The notes beneath the pieces are model-generated. The model did not search any database, was not told the DNA's origin, and saw only the letters and a program-made list of their open reading frames with translations. The position numbers were made by a program, and so were the translations under genes. Shown here piece after piece: positions 32,756 through 42,652 of a DNA stretch of 64,000 nt (position 1 is the first letter of the stretch; every line of letters begins with the position of its first letter). This stretch comes from Bettongia penicillata ogilbyi (Eukaryota; Chordata; Mammalia; Diprotodontia; Potoroidae), in NCBI GenBank assembly GCA_023548195.1, contig JAJHZJ010000028.1:2925001-2989000 (forward strand), in the 5' to 3' direction.

Positions 32756-33579
32756 AGACAGAGAGCACAGAGTGAATTGAATAGGATGGGACCATATCTT
32801 AAAAGAAATTAAGGTAAACGGTGAGAGAGAAATGTAGTGAGAGGAAAGAGGGTGAAATGGAATGGGGTAAATTATATCTCATTCAAGAGGCAAGCAGGAG
32901 ACTTTTTAGTGGAGGGAAAAAGAGGAGAGCTGAGAAAAAAACAAGAAGTTTACCCTCATCACATTCGACTAAAAGAAGGAATAAAATGCACACTCATTTT
33001 GGTATGAAAACCCATCTCACAATATAGGAAAGTGGGGGAGAAGGAGATAAGCAAGGGGGGTGGAGATGGAAGGGAGGGCAATGGGAGGAGGGAGCAATTT
33101 GAAGTCAACACTTGGGGAGGGACAGGAACAAAAGAGAGAATAGAAACAATGGGGGGCAGGATAGGATGGAGGGAAATACAGTTAGTCTTACACAACACGA
33201 CTATTATTGAAGTCATTTGCAAAACTACACAGATATGGCCTATATTAAATTGCCTGGCTTCCCAAAGGGAATGGGTGGGGAGAATTTGGAACTCAAAGTT
33301 TTAGGAACAACTGTTGAGTATTGTTCTTGCTACTAGGAAATAAGAAATACAGTTAATGGGGAATAGAAAGTCATCTGGCCCTAGAGGACAAAAGAGAAGA
33401 TGGGGACAAGAGAAGGGAGGGATGATAGAAGAGAGGGCAGATTGGAGATAGGGAAAATTAGATTGCTAGGTGTATTGGGGTGGGGAGAGGGGATAAACGG
33501 GGAGAAAATTTGGAACCCAAAATTTTGTGAAAATGAATGTAAAAAGTTAAATAAATAAATTTTTATTACAAAAAAAAAA

Positions 33580-33592
33580 AGAAATGAAACTC
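33580..33592. repeat. Target site duplication, right (HAL1 copy 1)
   Basis: AGAAATGAAACTC after the A-tail; exact match to 30718-30730. Confidence 0.9.
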
Positions 33593-33604
33593 AAGTGTTC
33601 TGAC

Positions 33605-33720
33605 TCAGACAAGGCAGCATAGCAAGTGGACAGGGCACTGGACTGGCAGTAAGGAAGACCTCTTAAATTCATACTTGTTTTAAATCTATGATCCTATGAC
33701 CAGTACTCTTTCCACTACAA
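33605..33720 (+). mobile_element. MIR-like SINE fragment
   Basis: Contains gcaagtggacagggcactgg and ggcagtaaggaagacctctt, a SINE head. It then decays and merges with unassigned sequence. Confidence 0.45.
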
Positions 33721-33904
33721 AGAACTAATACTACCTGACGTATAATGTATTCTTTCCCTATCTGTCCCCCACCTTCCTCTCCCATCCCCCAAAGAGGCCA
33801 GTGGTTGGTTTCTTGGCTTCCTTTTTTTAACTGAGCTCTTTGATAGGAGGAAAAAAAAACAAAATCAGATCTGTATCCTAAAAACAGAGGTCTCAGTTTT
33901 TCTA

Positions 33905-34530
33905 TATGTAGGTAGTTGGTGCAGTGGATAGATTTTTGGACTTGAATTTGTATAGAACAATCAGTACCAATACTACACAATTTATTCTCAAAAACAGAGA
34001 AAGTCCTCTACCAGATTTTTTTTTTTTTTGGTGACAAATTTTGAACTTGGAGTTAGGAAGACCTGGGTTTAAATCCTGCCATAGATACTTATTAGTCATG
34101 TGATCCTGGACAAGGTATTAAAATCTTCTTAGCCTCAGTTGCCTCATCTGTTAAATGGGGATAATAATAGCTCTCCTGGGATTGCTGGAAGAGTCAAATG
34201 AGATAATATATGTAAAGAACTTTGTAAATTTTAAAGCACTATTTGTTGTTCAGTGGTTTCAGTCATGTGTGACTCTTCATGACCCCATTTGGGCGTTTCT
34301 TGGCAAAGATACTACAGTGGTTGGCCATTTCCTTTTTCAGCTCATTTTATGTATCAGGAGACTGAGGCAAATAGAGTTAAGTGACTTACTTACGGTCGCA
34401 CAGCTAGTAAGTGTCTGAGGCCACATTTGAACTCGGGTCAGTCCTAACACCAGTCTCAGCACTGTATCCACTGAGCCATCTAGTTGCCCCAAAGCATTCT
34501 ATAAATGCTACCTATTGATATTATTATTAT
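33905..34530 (+). mobile_element. THER1/MIR SINE, split by a nested Mar1
   Basis: The head at 33905-33950 (ggtagttggtgcagtggata) may be cut off from the body by about 80 bp ending in a T-run. The body 34035-34240 has ggaagacctgggtttaaatc, gcctcatctgttaaatgggg and tttgtaaattttaaagcact. The tail resumes at 34491 (aaagcattctataaatgcta) after a Mar1 insertion. Confidence 0.75.
34241..34490 (-). mobile_element. Mar1-type SINE nested in THER1
   Basis: Plus-strand order: tgttgttcagtggtttcagt, catgaccccatttgggcgtt, tttttcagctcattttatg, tcgcacagctagtaagtgtc and tccactgagccatctagttg. It is thus antisense. Flanks AAAGCACT (34233-34240) and AAAGCATT (34491-34498) look like a target duplication with one change. 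Confidence 0.85.
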
Positions 34531-34929
34531 CCCCATGAATGAACTGGCTAAACACCATCTTCAATGATTTTTCCCCTTACTCAGATTTGATTTCTATTAT
34601 GTAAAGAAATATAGCCTTTTCATATCTAAGTCAGTCTGTCTTACTATACAGCTCAGCACCACTCTGGTGGCTTCCTGAGAAGTACACTATTTATTTTATT
34701 TAGCTGTTCCTGGATTTATAGAGCAACTAAATCAAACATGGTGTTACTCTTCAAGAAATGTGATTTATTGTGAAGTGCTAAAAAATTGTAATGGTCCATC
34801 CATGGAACCTGCCTGGCAGATGGATGCTTTCCTGTGCCGTTCCCAAGTACCAGAAAATTGTGCTTTGGAGGTAATGACAGTGATTCCATAAGCACATACA
34901 GGAATTATGGTGACAGGTAGATTACCAAA

Positions 34930-35105
34930 AAGTTTTACGTTACATTTACATTATACCTGTGAGGCAGGTATTATTTCATTTTCATATAGGTAAGCAGAGA
35001 CAAAAGTAGATGATTTTTGGCCAAGGTTACACCCCTTATCCATATGCAGAAAGGGAAAGGTTCACCACCAAACTCTATTCCCTGCTCAGCGATCTATCCT
35101 CAAAA
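34930..35105 (-). mobile_element. MIR-like SINE, antisense, diverged
   Basis: The plus strand shows attatacctgtgaggcaggt, attatttcattttcatatag and ggccaaggttacacccct. Worn fragment. Confidence 0.5.
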
Positions 35106-35664
35106 GCAACACTTTACCATCCAATTAATTTGTTCACTTTTGTCAAAAATCCAAATATAATCTTATAAGAATAAAAGAGAACATTAAAACTCTTACATAT
35201 GTCTTAAGATAGATTGAGTGCATTTCTGAAAAAAAAAAGGTCACCATCTAATGAAAATCCTCTTGGTTACAGTTAAACTTATCTTTCCTGAAATATTCAT
35301 TAAAAAACCACATACACAGCTCTAATACAGACAGTATCATAGCTAAAATAACTGGACTTACCAGTAATAAATCTTCTGCCCAATGTTTCATTTCTATAGA
35401 ATTTCTGTTTCTCTCAAAGTCTGAGGATATGTTATCTTCTGGTCTCTTTATAAAAGGCAACTGGGGAAAAGCAAATGACCAGAATCTATGGAGATGTCAT
35501 TGGCCATACCAACCAGTTAATTCTGTATACTAGGATACTGGGTTTACAATAGATTATAAATATAGATTCTAGTCTTCACTCAGGTTAAAGTTTTTACTTA
35601 AATTTATCCTCAGCAAGGTAATAGAGTAAAGCCTTAAGGAACCTGATTCAACCTGATCCCATCG

Positions 35665-35711
<47 letters not shown>

Positions 35712-36750
35712 TATTGGGGAGTAAAGGAGGAGAATGTACAGCCTACATTTTGCTGCCACTCATAGGACCAGAGCTTTGCAAAACTAATCAGTGTTTTTTA
35801 AAGCTACACATTTTGTGATTATCTCAAATTATCTTGTGAAGCCAAATGGATAAACTTTTTTTGAACTGATCTTTCCAGCTGTTTAGGTTTGTTTTGTTTC
35901 TAAAGATGTTTCTTTTCTTTGGCACAGTTTTATCTGTCAACATAGAGTAATGAGTTCAATAAAGAAATAGCTGATGACAGTTTTCCAATCTGTATCTACT
36001 TTTTCCCAGCGGATAAATGATCCTTGACTTTAAATTTTTTCTTTTTACGATATGTATTTTATATATTCACAACATATATACATACATCCACAAAAATAAT
36101 GCAAAGGCAAGGGCTTTAATCTAGGATGGACTTTTCCCCATCTCCTAAACCAGCAATACTTTAAATATCACAAAGCAACCTAGATTCTATTACTTACAGT
36201 AATGGAAAGTTAATCATGATGAGCTTTTAAATATTCATTTTGTTTTAATGAACCTGATTAAGGTCATGATTGGGGAAGTATGTACTATGAAATGTCTTCT
36301 CTTTTTTCTTAAAGAAACAAGGCTCTCTGGTATTCCACTTTGGGAATTAATTGGGATTCTGCAGCCCTACCTGCTTCCATGTGCCATAGATCTCTATAAA
36401 ATGCTGAAAAACAGGGCTGCCACCATTTGTCTTAATAGAACATCGAAGCACTTGGGAACCAAACAGGTGCGAACTGGCGTGGGGGCACAGTGAGGCTGGG
36501 AAACTCAAAAGCTTGGGTGCTACAGCATCTGACAATGAGGTGGAAAAGAAGCATCAGGAGAAGCACCAGAAGATAAGAAGATTGCCTGGGGACAGTAAGC
36601 CAGAGCAGGGTAAGGTAGATGTAGCCAGGAGTAACAACAGTTTCACAATACATTAAGATTCAGGTAAAATCTCACATACACTCACATATATAAATGGTAG
36701 CAAAGGAAAGGAAAGGATACTGTCAAGGTCACATAGCTTATCTAGAAGCA
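35106..36750. other. No gene recognised; holds a (GT)n tract
   Basis: The only clear feature is (GT)n at 35669-35710. Frames 35248-35460 (minus), 36248-36493 (plus) and 36432-36653 (minus) show no known domain. Confidence 0.4.
35669..35710. repeat. (GT)21 microsatellite
   Basis: Uninterrupted GT dinucleotide run, likely polymorphic. Confidence 0.95.
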
Positions 36751-36754
36751 GAGC

Positions 36755-37055
36755 ACCAGGCTTATTGTCTGCAGACCTGGGGTTCTCAAATTCCACCTTT
36801 GATCCTTACTAGTTGTATGACCCTGACAAAGTCATCTAAACTCAGTTTCTGCATTGGTAAGAGCACAAGAACAAGACCAAGAAATTTAGATCCAGAAGGG
36901 TTCCTCAGAGACCATCTAGAACAATCTTCTCATTTTAGAGATAAAGAAACTGGGACCCTTGGAGTTTAAACGACTTGCTCAAATCCACACAATATTAACT
37001 ATTAGAGCAAAATATGAATCTAGGTGCTCTGTGTTGAATGTACCTGCTTATCCTA
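36755..37055. mobile_element. Two MIR-like SINE fragments in opposite orientation
   Basis: 36755-36865 is plus strand (tagttgtatgaccctgacaa). 36880-37055 is antisense (gatccagaagggttcctcag, ccatctagaacaatcttctc). Confidence 0.6.
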
Positions 37056-37714
37056 CCTGATCCTAGAGCTATGAACTGCCTGAGAGTGATTGAAATCAGT
37101 TAAAAGAGGACTACCTAAATCAGTTTTTAAAGAAAGTATGTGGAATACTGACATCAGAAGGGGCTACTTGACTTTTATCCCAAGATTGGAGCAGGTCCAA
37201 ACAGGTTTCCCAGTTTCCCCTGGGAAACTGCACCTGGAGCCTGAGACTGCAGTTCAGTCCAGCTGTTACCCCTTCCCTCCAGACTCCTCCAGCCTTCACT
37301 ATGGACTTCCAGTTTATTATGCAAAACAATTTAGGTAACAGTTCCTCAAAGCTGTAAATGTAATTAACCCTGCCCCCATCTGTGCATCTAGGGCACTCCA
37401 GTACCCCAGTGCTATGTGATGACCCTGAATTGCAACTCCCTTGCCTCATTTAAACATCCTTGTTTATTTCAGGTTGACATCTGATTCCAAAGCCAGCATT
37501 TTCCACTTCAGCACCCAGCAATACTTATAATACCAAATGATTTACAAACCTTGAAACACTATATTAAAGTGAGGTGTTATTATTAAACTGGTATTTCCCC
37601 AATGTACTGAGATTCTAATCAATCTTTCATGAGCGCAAGACTCATTAGGCAATGGAGAGAGGAGGGCCTGCGGGGAAGGAGCATGCTGCTCTAAATCAAT
37701 TGATAATCTAATGT

Positions 37715-37830
37715 TATGATTCTTAAAGTGTGGTCCAGGGACCCTTGGGAGGGTCCCTGAAAACCTTCAGGGGTTCATGAAATAGAAAGTATTTTCATAA
37801 TAGTATCTCAAAAGTTTTAGTGTAGGTTTA
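37715..37830 (+). mobile_element. hAT/Tip100-like fragment
   Basis: Reads ttcttaaagtgtggtccagg, then gacccttgggagggtccctg and caggggttcatgaaatagaa, a widespread DNA-transposon end. The other end is not found. Confidence 0.45.
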
Positions 37831-38060
37831 TGCTTGAATAGCTATTATAATGGACACATTATCATAATAGCATAATTTGTCTGAATAGATGTTATAATAG
37901 GTAGTATATGTAGAATCAGTTATTATAAATATCATAAGTAATACATGTTATAAATATTAATAATAACATTTTATAATAGCTTATATTATAAATTATTAAA
38001 AGCTTATAATAAAATTTAATAGCTTAAAGCTGCACTAAGACTTTTGGGACACCCTACACT
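37831..38060. repeat. AT-rich stretch with TATTATAA/TTATAATA units
   Basis: Irregular repeats of ataatag, gttataaat and ttataat. Low complexity, no coding content. Confidence 0.7.
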
Positions 38061-38296
38061 AAAATGTTTTACTATCTGATAGAGTAGATACTAATAGATA
38101 TAACCCACATAAACAGAAGCTCTTTCAGATCCCCAATAATTTTTATGAGTGTAAAGGGATCCTGATACCAATAATTTAAAGAACAAAGAATTAATGCATG
38201 TTTAGAAGGAATAGCAGTCCCTTTTCCTCCCCACAACCAAGCCAGTGCATATGCATATACACAAACACTTTTGTAGAAACTTGAGCCAGGTAGAGC

Positions 38297-38490
38297 CAGG
38301 GATGGGGAACCTGCAGCTTTGAGGCCACATGTGGCCTTTTAGGTCTTTGGGTGAAGCCTTATGACTGAGTCCAAGCTTTACACAACAAATTCTTTTATTA
38401 AGGGGATTTGTTCTGTGAAGTTGGAATTTAGTCAAAGGGCTACACCTGAGGATCTAGAGGGCCTCAAGGCCTCCAGATTTCCCATCTCTT
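38297..38490. mobile_element. hAT-type MITE with inverted ends
   Basis: Left end cagggatggggaacctgcag is inverted at the right end (cctccagatttcccatctct). At 194 bp it is a typical nonautonomous Charlie-like element. The minus frame over it is not a gene. Confidence 0.65.
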
Positions 38491-39124
38491 CCATAAGTTG
38501 TTAAAAGAACTAGGGGCAAGTCATGAGTAGTAATATTAATACTTGTGTATCTTTCAATTATCACTTTAAAAAAATCCTCCCCCAGAAATTATGCATAATC
38601 AGGGCACAGCTGCCAGTGGTTAACTAGCTGTTTACTGGATCACCTGAATTTAAGCCAAGTTGAATGAATGGAAGAATGATAGAGGAGAGAAGGAAAAGTT
38701 CTTTGTCCCTAGGAGGATACTCGTAAGCTTACTATCTTTAAAACATTAAATCACTGTAGAAAAAAGAACTCCCATAAAACAATTTTAAAGTAAATTTTTA
38801 GCAAAAGTAACAACTACTTGGTAATTATGGACTTTATATACCTAACAAGATCATAAATTAATTTAAAAGCTTTCTACTATCTACAGCCTCATCTCAGCTG
38901 ACTGTCAACAGGAATTCCTTAGGGAGGCAACATGACATCAACTTGTGCTTAGAAACAAATGCTTCCAGTCAACCATGTAATTTTCTAATTGTCTTTGAAA
39001 ATTAAACTCTCATAGAGTAAGATACACATTCAGCTGCACTATTATTATTATGATTGGGCCCAGAATGAATAAACTGTGTTAGAGAAATAAATAGCTCATG
39101 GCATGAATTTAATTCTTTTTTAAA

Positions 39125-39320
39125 GCATCAGCCAGGCAGCAATACAGAGTGGCTAGAAGGCCAGACTTGGAATCAGGAAGACCTGAATTCAAGTCCTACC
39201 CTTGATACATAACTAGTTGGGTGATAATGGGAAGGTCAATTAGTCTTAGAGACTTGTCTGGATTGCCAGATTACATTGTGGATGTTACCTGTCCACATTG
39301 GTGGAGGGAGTTTCCACATC
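39125..39320 (+). mobile_element. CORE-SINE with alternative tail, copy 1
   Basis: Head and core are MIR-like (acttggaatcaggaagacct). The right part (ctgtccacattggtggaggg, agtttccacatcttgag) matches the tail of the copies at 39.7, 39.9 and 42.0 kb. Confidence 0.55.
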
Positions 39321-39694
39321 TTGAGTCCCATTCATTGATTGAATCTCAGGTTCAGAATGAACCCCAAAAAGGAAGAATCAGGATCCAGTTAGTGCAGTGG
39401 GATAAGCATATGACTAACAGATTACCCTAAATATCTTGACAGTGTTAAAGAAGCTCATGCACTATACCAAATTACCAGAGAAGAGTCCACATCATATGAC
39501 TTAGCAGTTATTGCCAGAGTTTAAATGGAATGGATGAAAGTGTGCCTTGCTTTGACAAAAGTCATATATTCTAGAAAAATGGATTCCTGTAAAATTAATT
39601 TCTTAAAATCAAATCATTTTGTAAATGCATTAGGGAGATTCACCATTTATGAGAAATCTAGGGAGAATCTTACTGCATAATGAAGAATTAACTT

Positions 39695-39800
39695 CTCAGT
39701 GCCTTCCCACTATATAAGACTATAAATTGCAGAGAAACTGACTATGGGGACCAGTGGAGGTTGTTTCCTCATTCCCTACATAGATCTGAATAAAAAAGAA
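39695..39800 (+). mobile_element. CORE-SINE alternative tail only, copy 2
   Basis: Tail-only fragment: agactataaattgcagagaa and agtggaggttgtttcctcat. No head. Confidence 0.5.
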
Positions 39801-39889
39801 AATTCTTTACAGTGAAATAAAATCTGCAAATCAGAAATCTGAATCCTCTTCCATATGTCAACCCTTCCAATGTTGAATAACAACCATCA

Positions 39890-40095
39890 TAGGGGACAAC
39901 ATAATGCAATGGAGAGGAAAATGATTGCAGAATTGGAGATCCTGGGTTTGAAGCTCATCTCTGAGGCAAGCCAATTAACCTGTCAGTGTCCCCAAACAAT
40001 TCTCTAAGATTATAAATTACAGATGAATTGAGGACTTGAATTGGTGAAAGAAGTTTCTACATTAGGAGGTCCCTTTAACTAGATCTAAATAACAA
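39890..40095 (+). mobile_element. CORE-SINE with alternative tail, copy 3
   Basis: Most complete of the four: 'ggagatcctgggtttgaagc', 'aagccaattaacctgtcagt', then 'aagattataaattacagatg' and 'aagaagtttctacattagga'. Confidence 0.6.
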
Positions 40096-40384
40096 AAGGT
40101 TGAATCTATAGGTTGTTTTTTTCCACATGAATTACTGCCCTCTACAATTCAGCATTTATATTGATGGATTTTTGTAAAGAAAGCAATTATTCCTAAGTGA
40201 TCTATTATGTTATTTCAATTTATGCATTGACGTTTTTGAGTGAGAAATATATTTACTCATTAAAGTCTGAGTGATGAGTTGATGCAAGTATAAATTCATA
40301 GATATACTCATTCCACAAGATCACATGGCAACCCATTTGCACTTCTGGACCCTGTATAATTCTTATTCTCATGTACACAGAGAT

Positions 40385-40580
40385 CAATATATCATAGACT
40401 TAGAGCTGGAATGAACCCTACAGGTCAGCTAGTTCAATCTCCTATTTTACAGAGAAAGAATTGAGACCAAGAATGTTAAAAGACTTGCTCAAGATTACAC
40501 AGGTATTAAGTGGAAGAGGCAGGATTTGAACCCATGTCTTATTACTCCAAACCAAATGCTTTCCCACTGAATCATTCCCT
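40385..40580 (-). mobile_element. MIR-like SINE, antisense
   Basis: Plus strand: 'atcatagacttagagctgga', 'atgaaccctacaggtcagct', 'tggaagaggcaggatttgaa' and 'ccaaatgctttcccactg'. Near complete. Confidence 0.7.
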
Positions 40581-41500
40581 GATCCTTACTCTAGATATTT
40601 TAATGTTTTATGGGTACTGTTGCTGTGGATGGACAACTGTTATTTCATATTCCTCCAAGAGAGATTCGTTTTCTTTTTCAATCGTGTATTTCCTTGATGA
40701 TATCATTTATACCACTTCTTGTTAGCAGATTATCAATGGAAATATGCCACAGCCAATCTTTATCCAGCATATATCTCCCAACTGTCATTCTGGTCATCCA
40801 TGATTCTGATTCTTTATAATCTGTAGTGTTCAAATATTGACAACCAAACAGCATCACCAAAAGAACTGTGTATTTAAAAGAATAGCTTTCCATGTCTGGA
40901 AAGATGCTTAAGATTGTTGAAAGTGCTGTTCAACTTCCCAAAGAGAAACCAGCCCATTCTCTTCCACCATTCAATTCTGGGCCATGTTCACTGTCCATCT
41001 ACAGGTCACTCATCCAACTGTTTATCAAATGGGCAACATGCATCCTTCATTCACTTGGTTTTTCCTGTGAGGATTACTAGACTGATCTCTTCTGAGAGAC
41101 TAGATCTCATGGAGAAAGCTCTGTAATATTATAAGTCTTGATGCCATCATAACTGTTCATGTCCTCCCATAAATACTCTATTAGGGACTAACTAAGTCAG
41201 TTCATTACAAGAGTACTAATAAATGAAACAGAAAGGGAGTTAATAAACAGACACAAAATAGGACAAATCTGTAAGCACTTTTGTTGTTATCTATTCTCAT
41301 GATCAGTGAAGATAAAATCACCACATTTGGACTCTAACACTTAAGTACCAAATGCTCTAAATGAGGGTGTGGAATGAGGATTTGAAAGAAGAAGAATTCA
41401 CAAAAGTGGCTGGAACTGGCCAAGTACACAAAGATGGAATCCATTTGAAAGCATGGAGGAACTGATTTTAAGTTATCTTAAACAGAAGATACCAAAAGAA
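40581..41500. other. No gene or repeat recognised
   Basis: Overlapping small frames on both strands (40610-40819 plus, 40678-40893 minus, 40914-41126 plus) have no known domain or spacing that suggests exons. Confidence 0.4.
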
Positions 41501-41504
41501 GAGA

Positions 41505-41760
41505 CAGTAGGGGGCTCAGTGGACAGAGTGATGAACCCAGAGTCAGGAGTTCAGATTTGACTCCAAAAGCTTACTAGTGCTGTGATCTAAGTCACTTAAC
41601 ATCTGTTTCTGCCTTGGTTTCCTCAACTGCAAAATGGGGATAATAAAAGCTCCTACCTCTTCAAATTGTTGTAAGGATTAAACAAGATATTTGTAAAGTG
41701 CCTAGCACAGTGCCTGACATACAGTAAGCACTTAATAAATGTTGCCTTCCTTCCAAACAA
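41505..41760 (+). mobile_element. MIR/THER1 SINE, full length
   Basis: Head 'gggctcagtggacagagtga', core 'gtgatctaagtcacttaaca', 'ttcctcaactgcaaaatggg' and an L2-like end (gtgcctagcacagtgcctga). Among the best preserved SINEs here. Confidence 0.85.
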
Positions 41761-41999
41761 CAGGTATGGTATCAATACAGATTCACCATGTCATAACTGA
41801 ATAAGACGTAAAGAAAATACACAATGCTACCACATTTGTTGTTCATTATAAAAACAAAAACCCAATGCTTTTGATTTGCAGCAGCAAAATACATGATGAA
41901 CTTTTAAGGTTCTTCCCTCCAACAGTCTCTGAGGTGTAAGTCAAAACTGAACAAAATTCATTGAGATATATTGAGTTAGAAGCAGTAGGTCAGAGTACC

Positions 42000-42210
42000 A
42001 TATAGAGAAGTAGCCTCCAAGTCAAGAAGACTTTGCTTTAAGTCAGACTCTAATACATACTGGCAATGTGAGCCTGGGTAAATCACTTTACTAATCATTA
42101 TCCCAGGCAACTTACTAAGGTTATTATACATTGAAGGACAACTGCTGATTGCTTACAGGAAAAATCCCTATGCTAATGAAATCACAGGTCCAGTTTGAAA
42201 AACAAATAAT
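42000..42210 (+). mobile_element. CORE-SINE with alternative tail, copy 4
   Basis: Core tgtgagcctgggtaaatcac, then a tail with ttatacattgaaggacaact and gctaatgaaatcacaggtcc. Confidence 0.55.
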
Positions 42211-42294
42211 GATGGAATGAGAGATAAATTGATTCAATGTTCCTCTCCTTACCATAGCAAACAAAGCAGGAAAAAAAGGAAACAGCCAAGGAAG

Positions 42295-42480
42295 CCTGAT
42301 ACAGTAGAAATAATGCTGATTCTGTAGTCAGAGAAAAGGGTTCAAATACCACCTCTATTTATTACAAAAGCTGTGACCTTAGGCAAGTCATTTAACTTCA
42401 TTAGCCTCAGTTTCCCCATCTATAAAATGGAGTTGGATGAGATGGCTTCTGAGGCAACTTCAAGCTCTAGATCTATCATT
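42295..42480 (+). mobile_element. MIR-like SINE
   Basis: Head 'agtagaaataatgctgattc', core 'gctgtgaccttaggcaagtc', then 'tctataaaatggagttggat' and a 'caagctctagatctatcatt' end. Confidence 0.7.
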
Positions 42481-42641
42481 CTACTATTTTTTTTAAACCA
42501 AAGATCACTGTCATGGAGGATGTCCTGATAAGAGTACAACTGGAAAAGGGAATTGCTACAACTGGTATGATCTTTCAGATGTTTCACTTTGTAAACAGAA
42601 TTCTGATGATTGTTCAATATAGCAGTATATTATTCTTCATT

Positions 42642-42652
42642 AAACACTGAAG
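42642..42652. repeat. Target duplication, left (old HAL1)
   Basis: AAACACTGAAG pairs with AAATACTGAAG at 48061-48071 (10 of 11). It supports the view that the two HAL1 pieces are one insertion. Confidence 0.6.

Larger units (their letters stand above)
30731..33579 (+). mobile_element. Full-length HAL1 (half-L1), copy 1
   Basis: The element opens with ggggggtggagccaagatgg, a typical L1 5' start. It then has a GC-rich, CpG-bearing 5' UTR (30731-31471) with a 72-bp tandem duplication (31188-31331). A broken ORF1 follows (31472-32572), and then a 1-kb 3' UTR with a (CA)n run that ends in a short A-tail. There is no ORF2: no reverse transcriptase or endonuclease anywhere. The perfect 13-bp flanking duplication and the little-eroded 5' UTR mark a recent target-primed insertion. 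The same ORF1-to-3' UTR join occurs in the two copies at 42-48 kb. It is therefore a family trait (HAL1) and not a private deletion. Mobilisation must have been in trans, presumably by L1. Confidence 0.9.

Noticed and set aside
30731..33579. An ordinary L1 that lost ORF2 by deletion
   Set aside because: Three copies share the same ORF1-to-3' UTR join and two have full-length structure with target duplications, so the short form is what is copied.
35669..35710. CRISPR-like or regulatory array
   Set aside because: Plain (GT)n; no repeat-spacer structure exists anywhere in the window.
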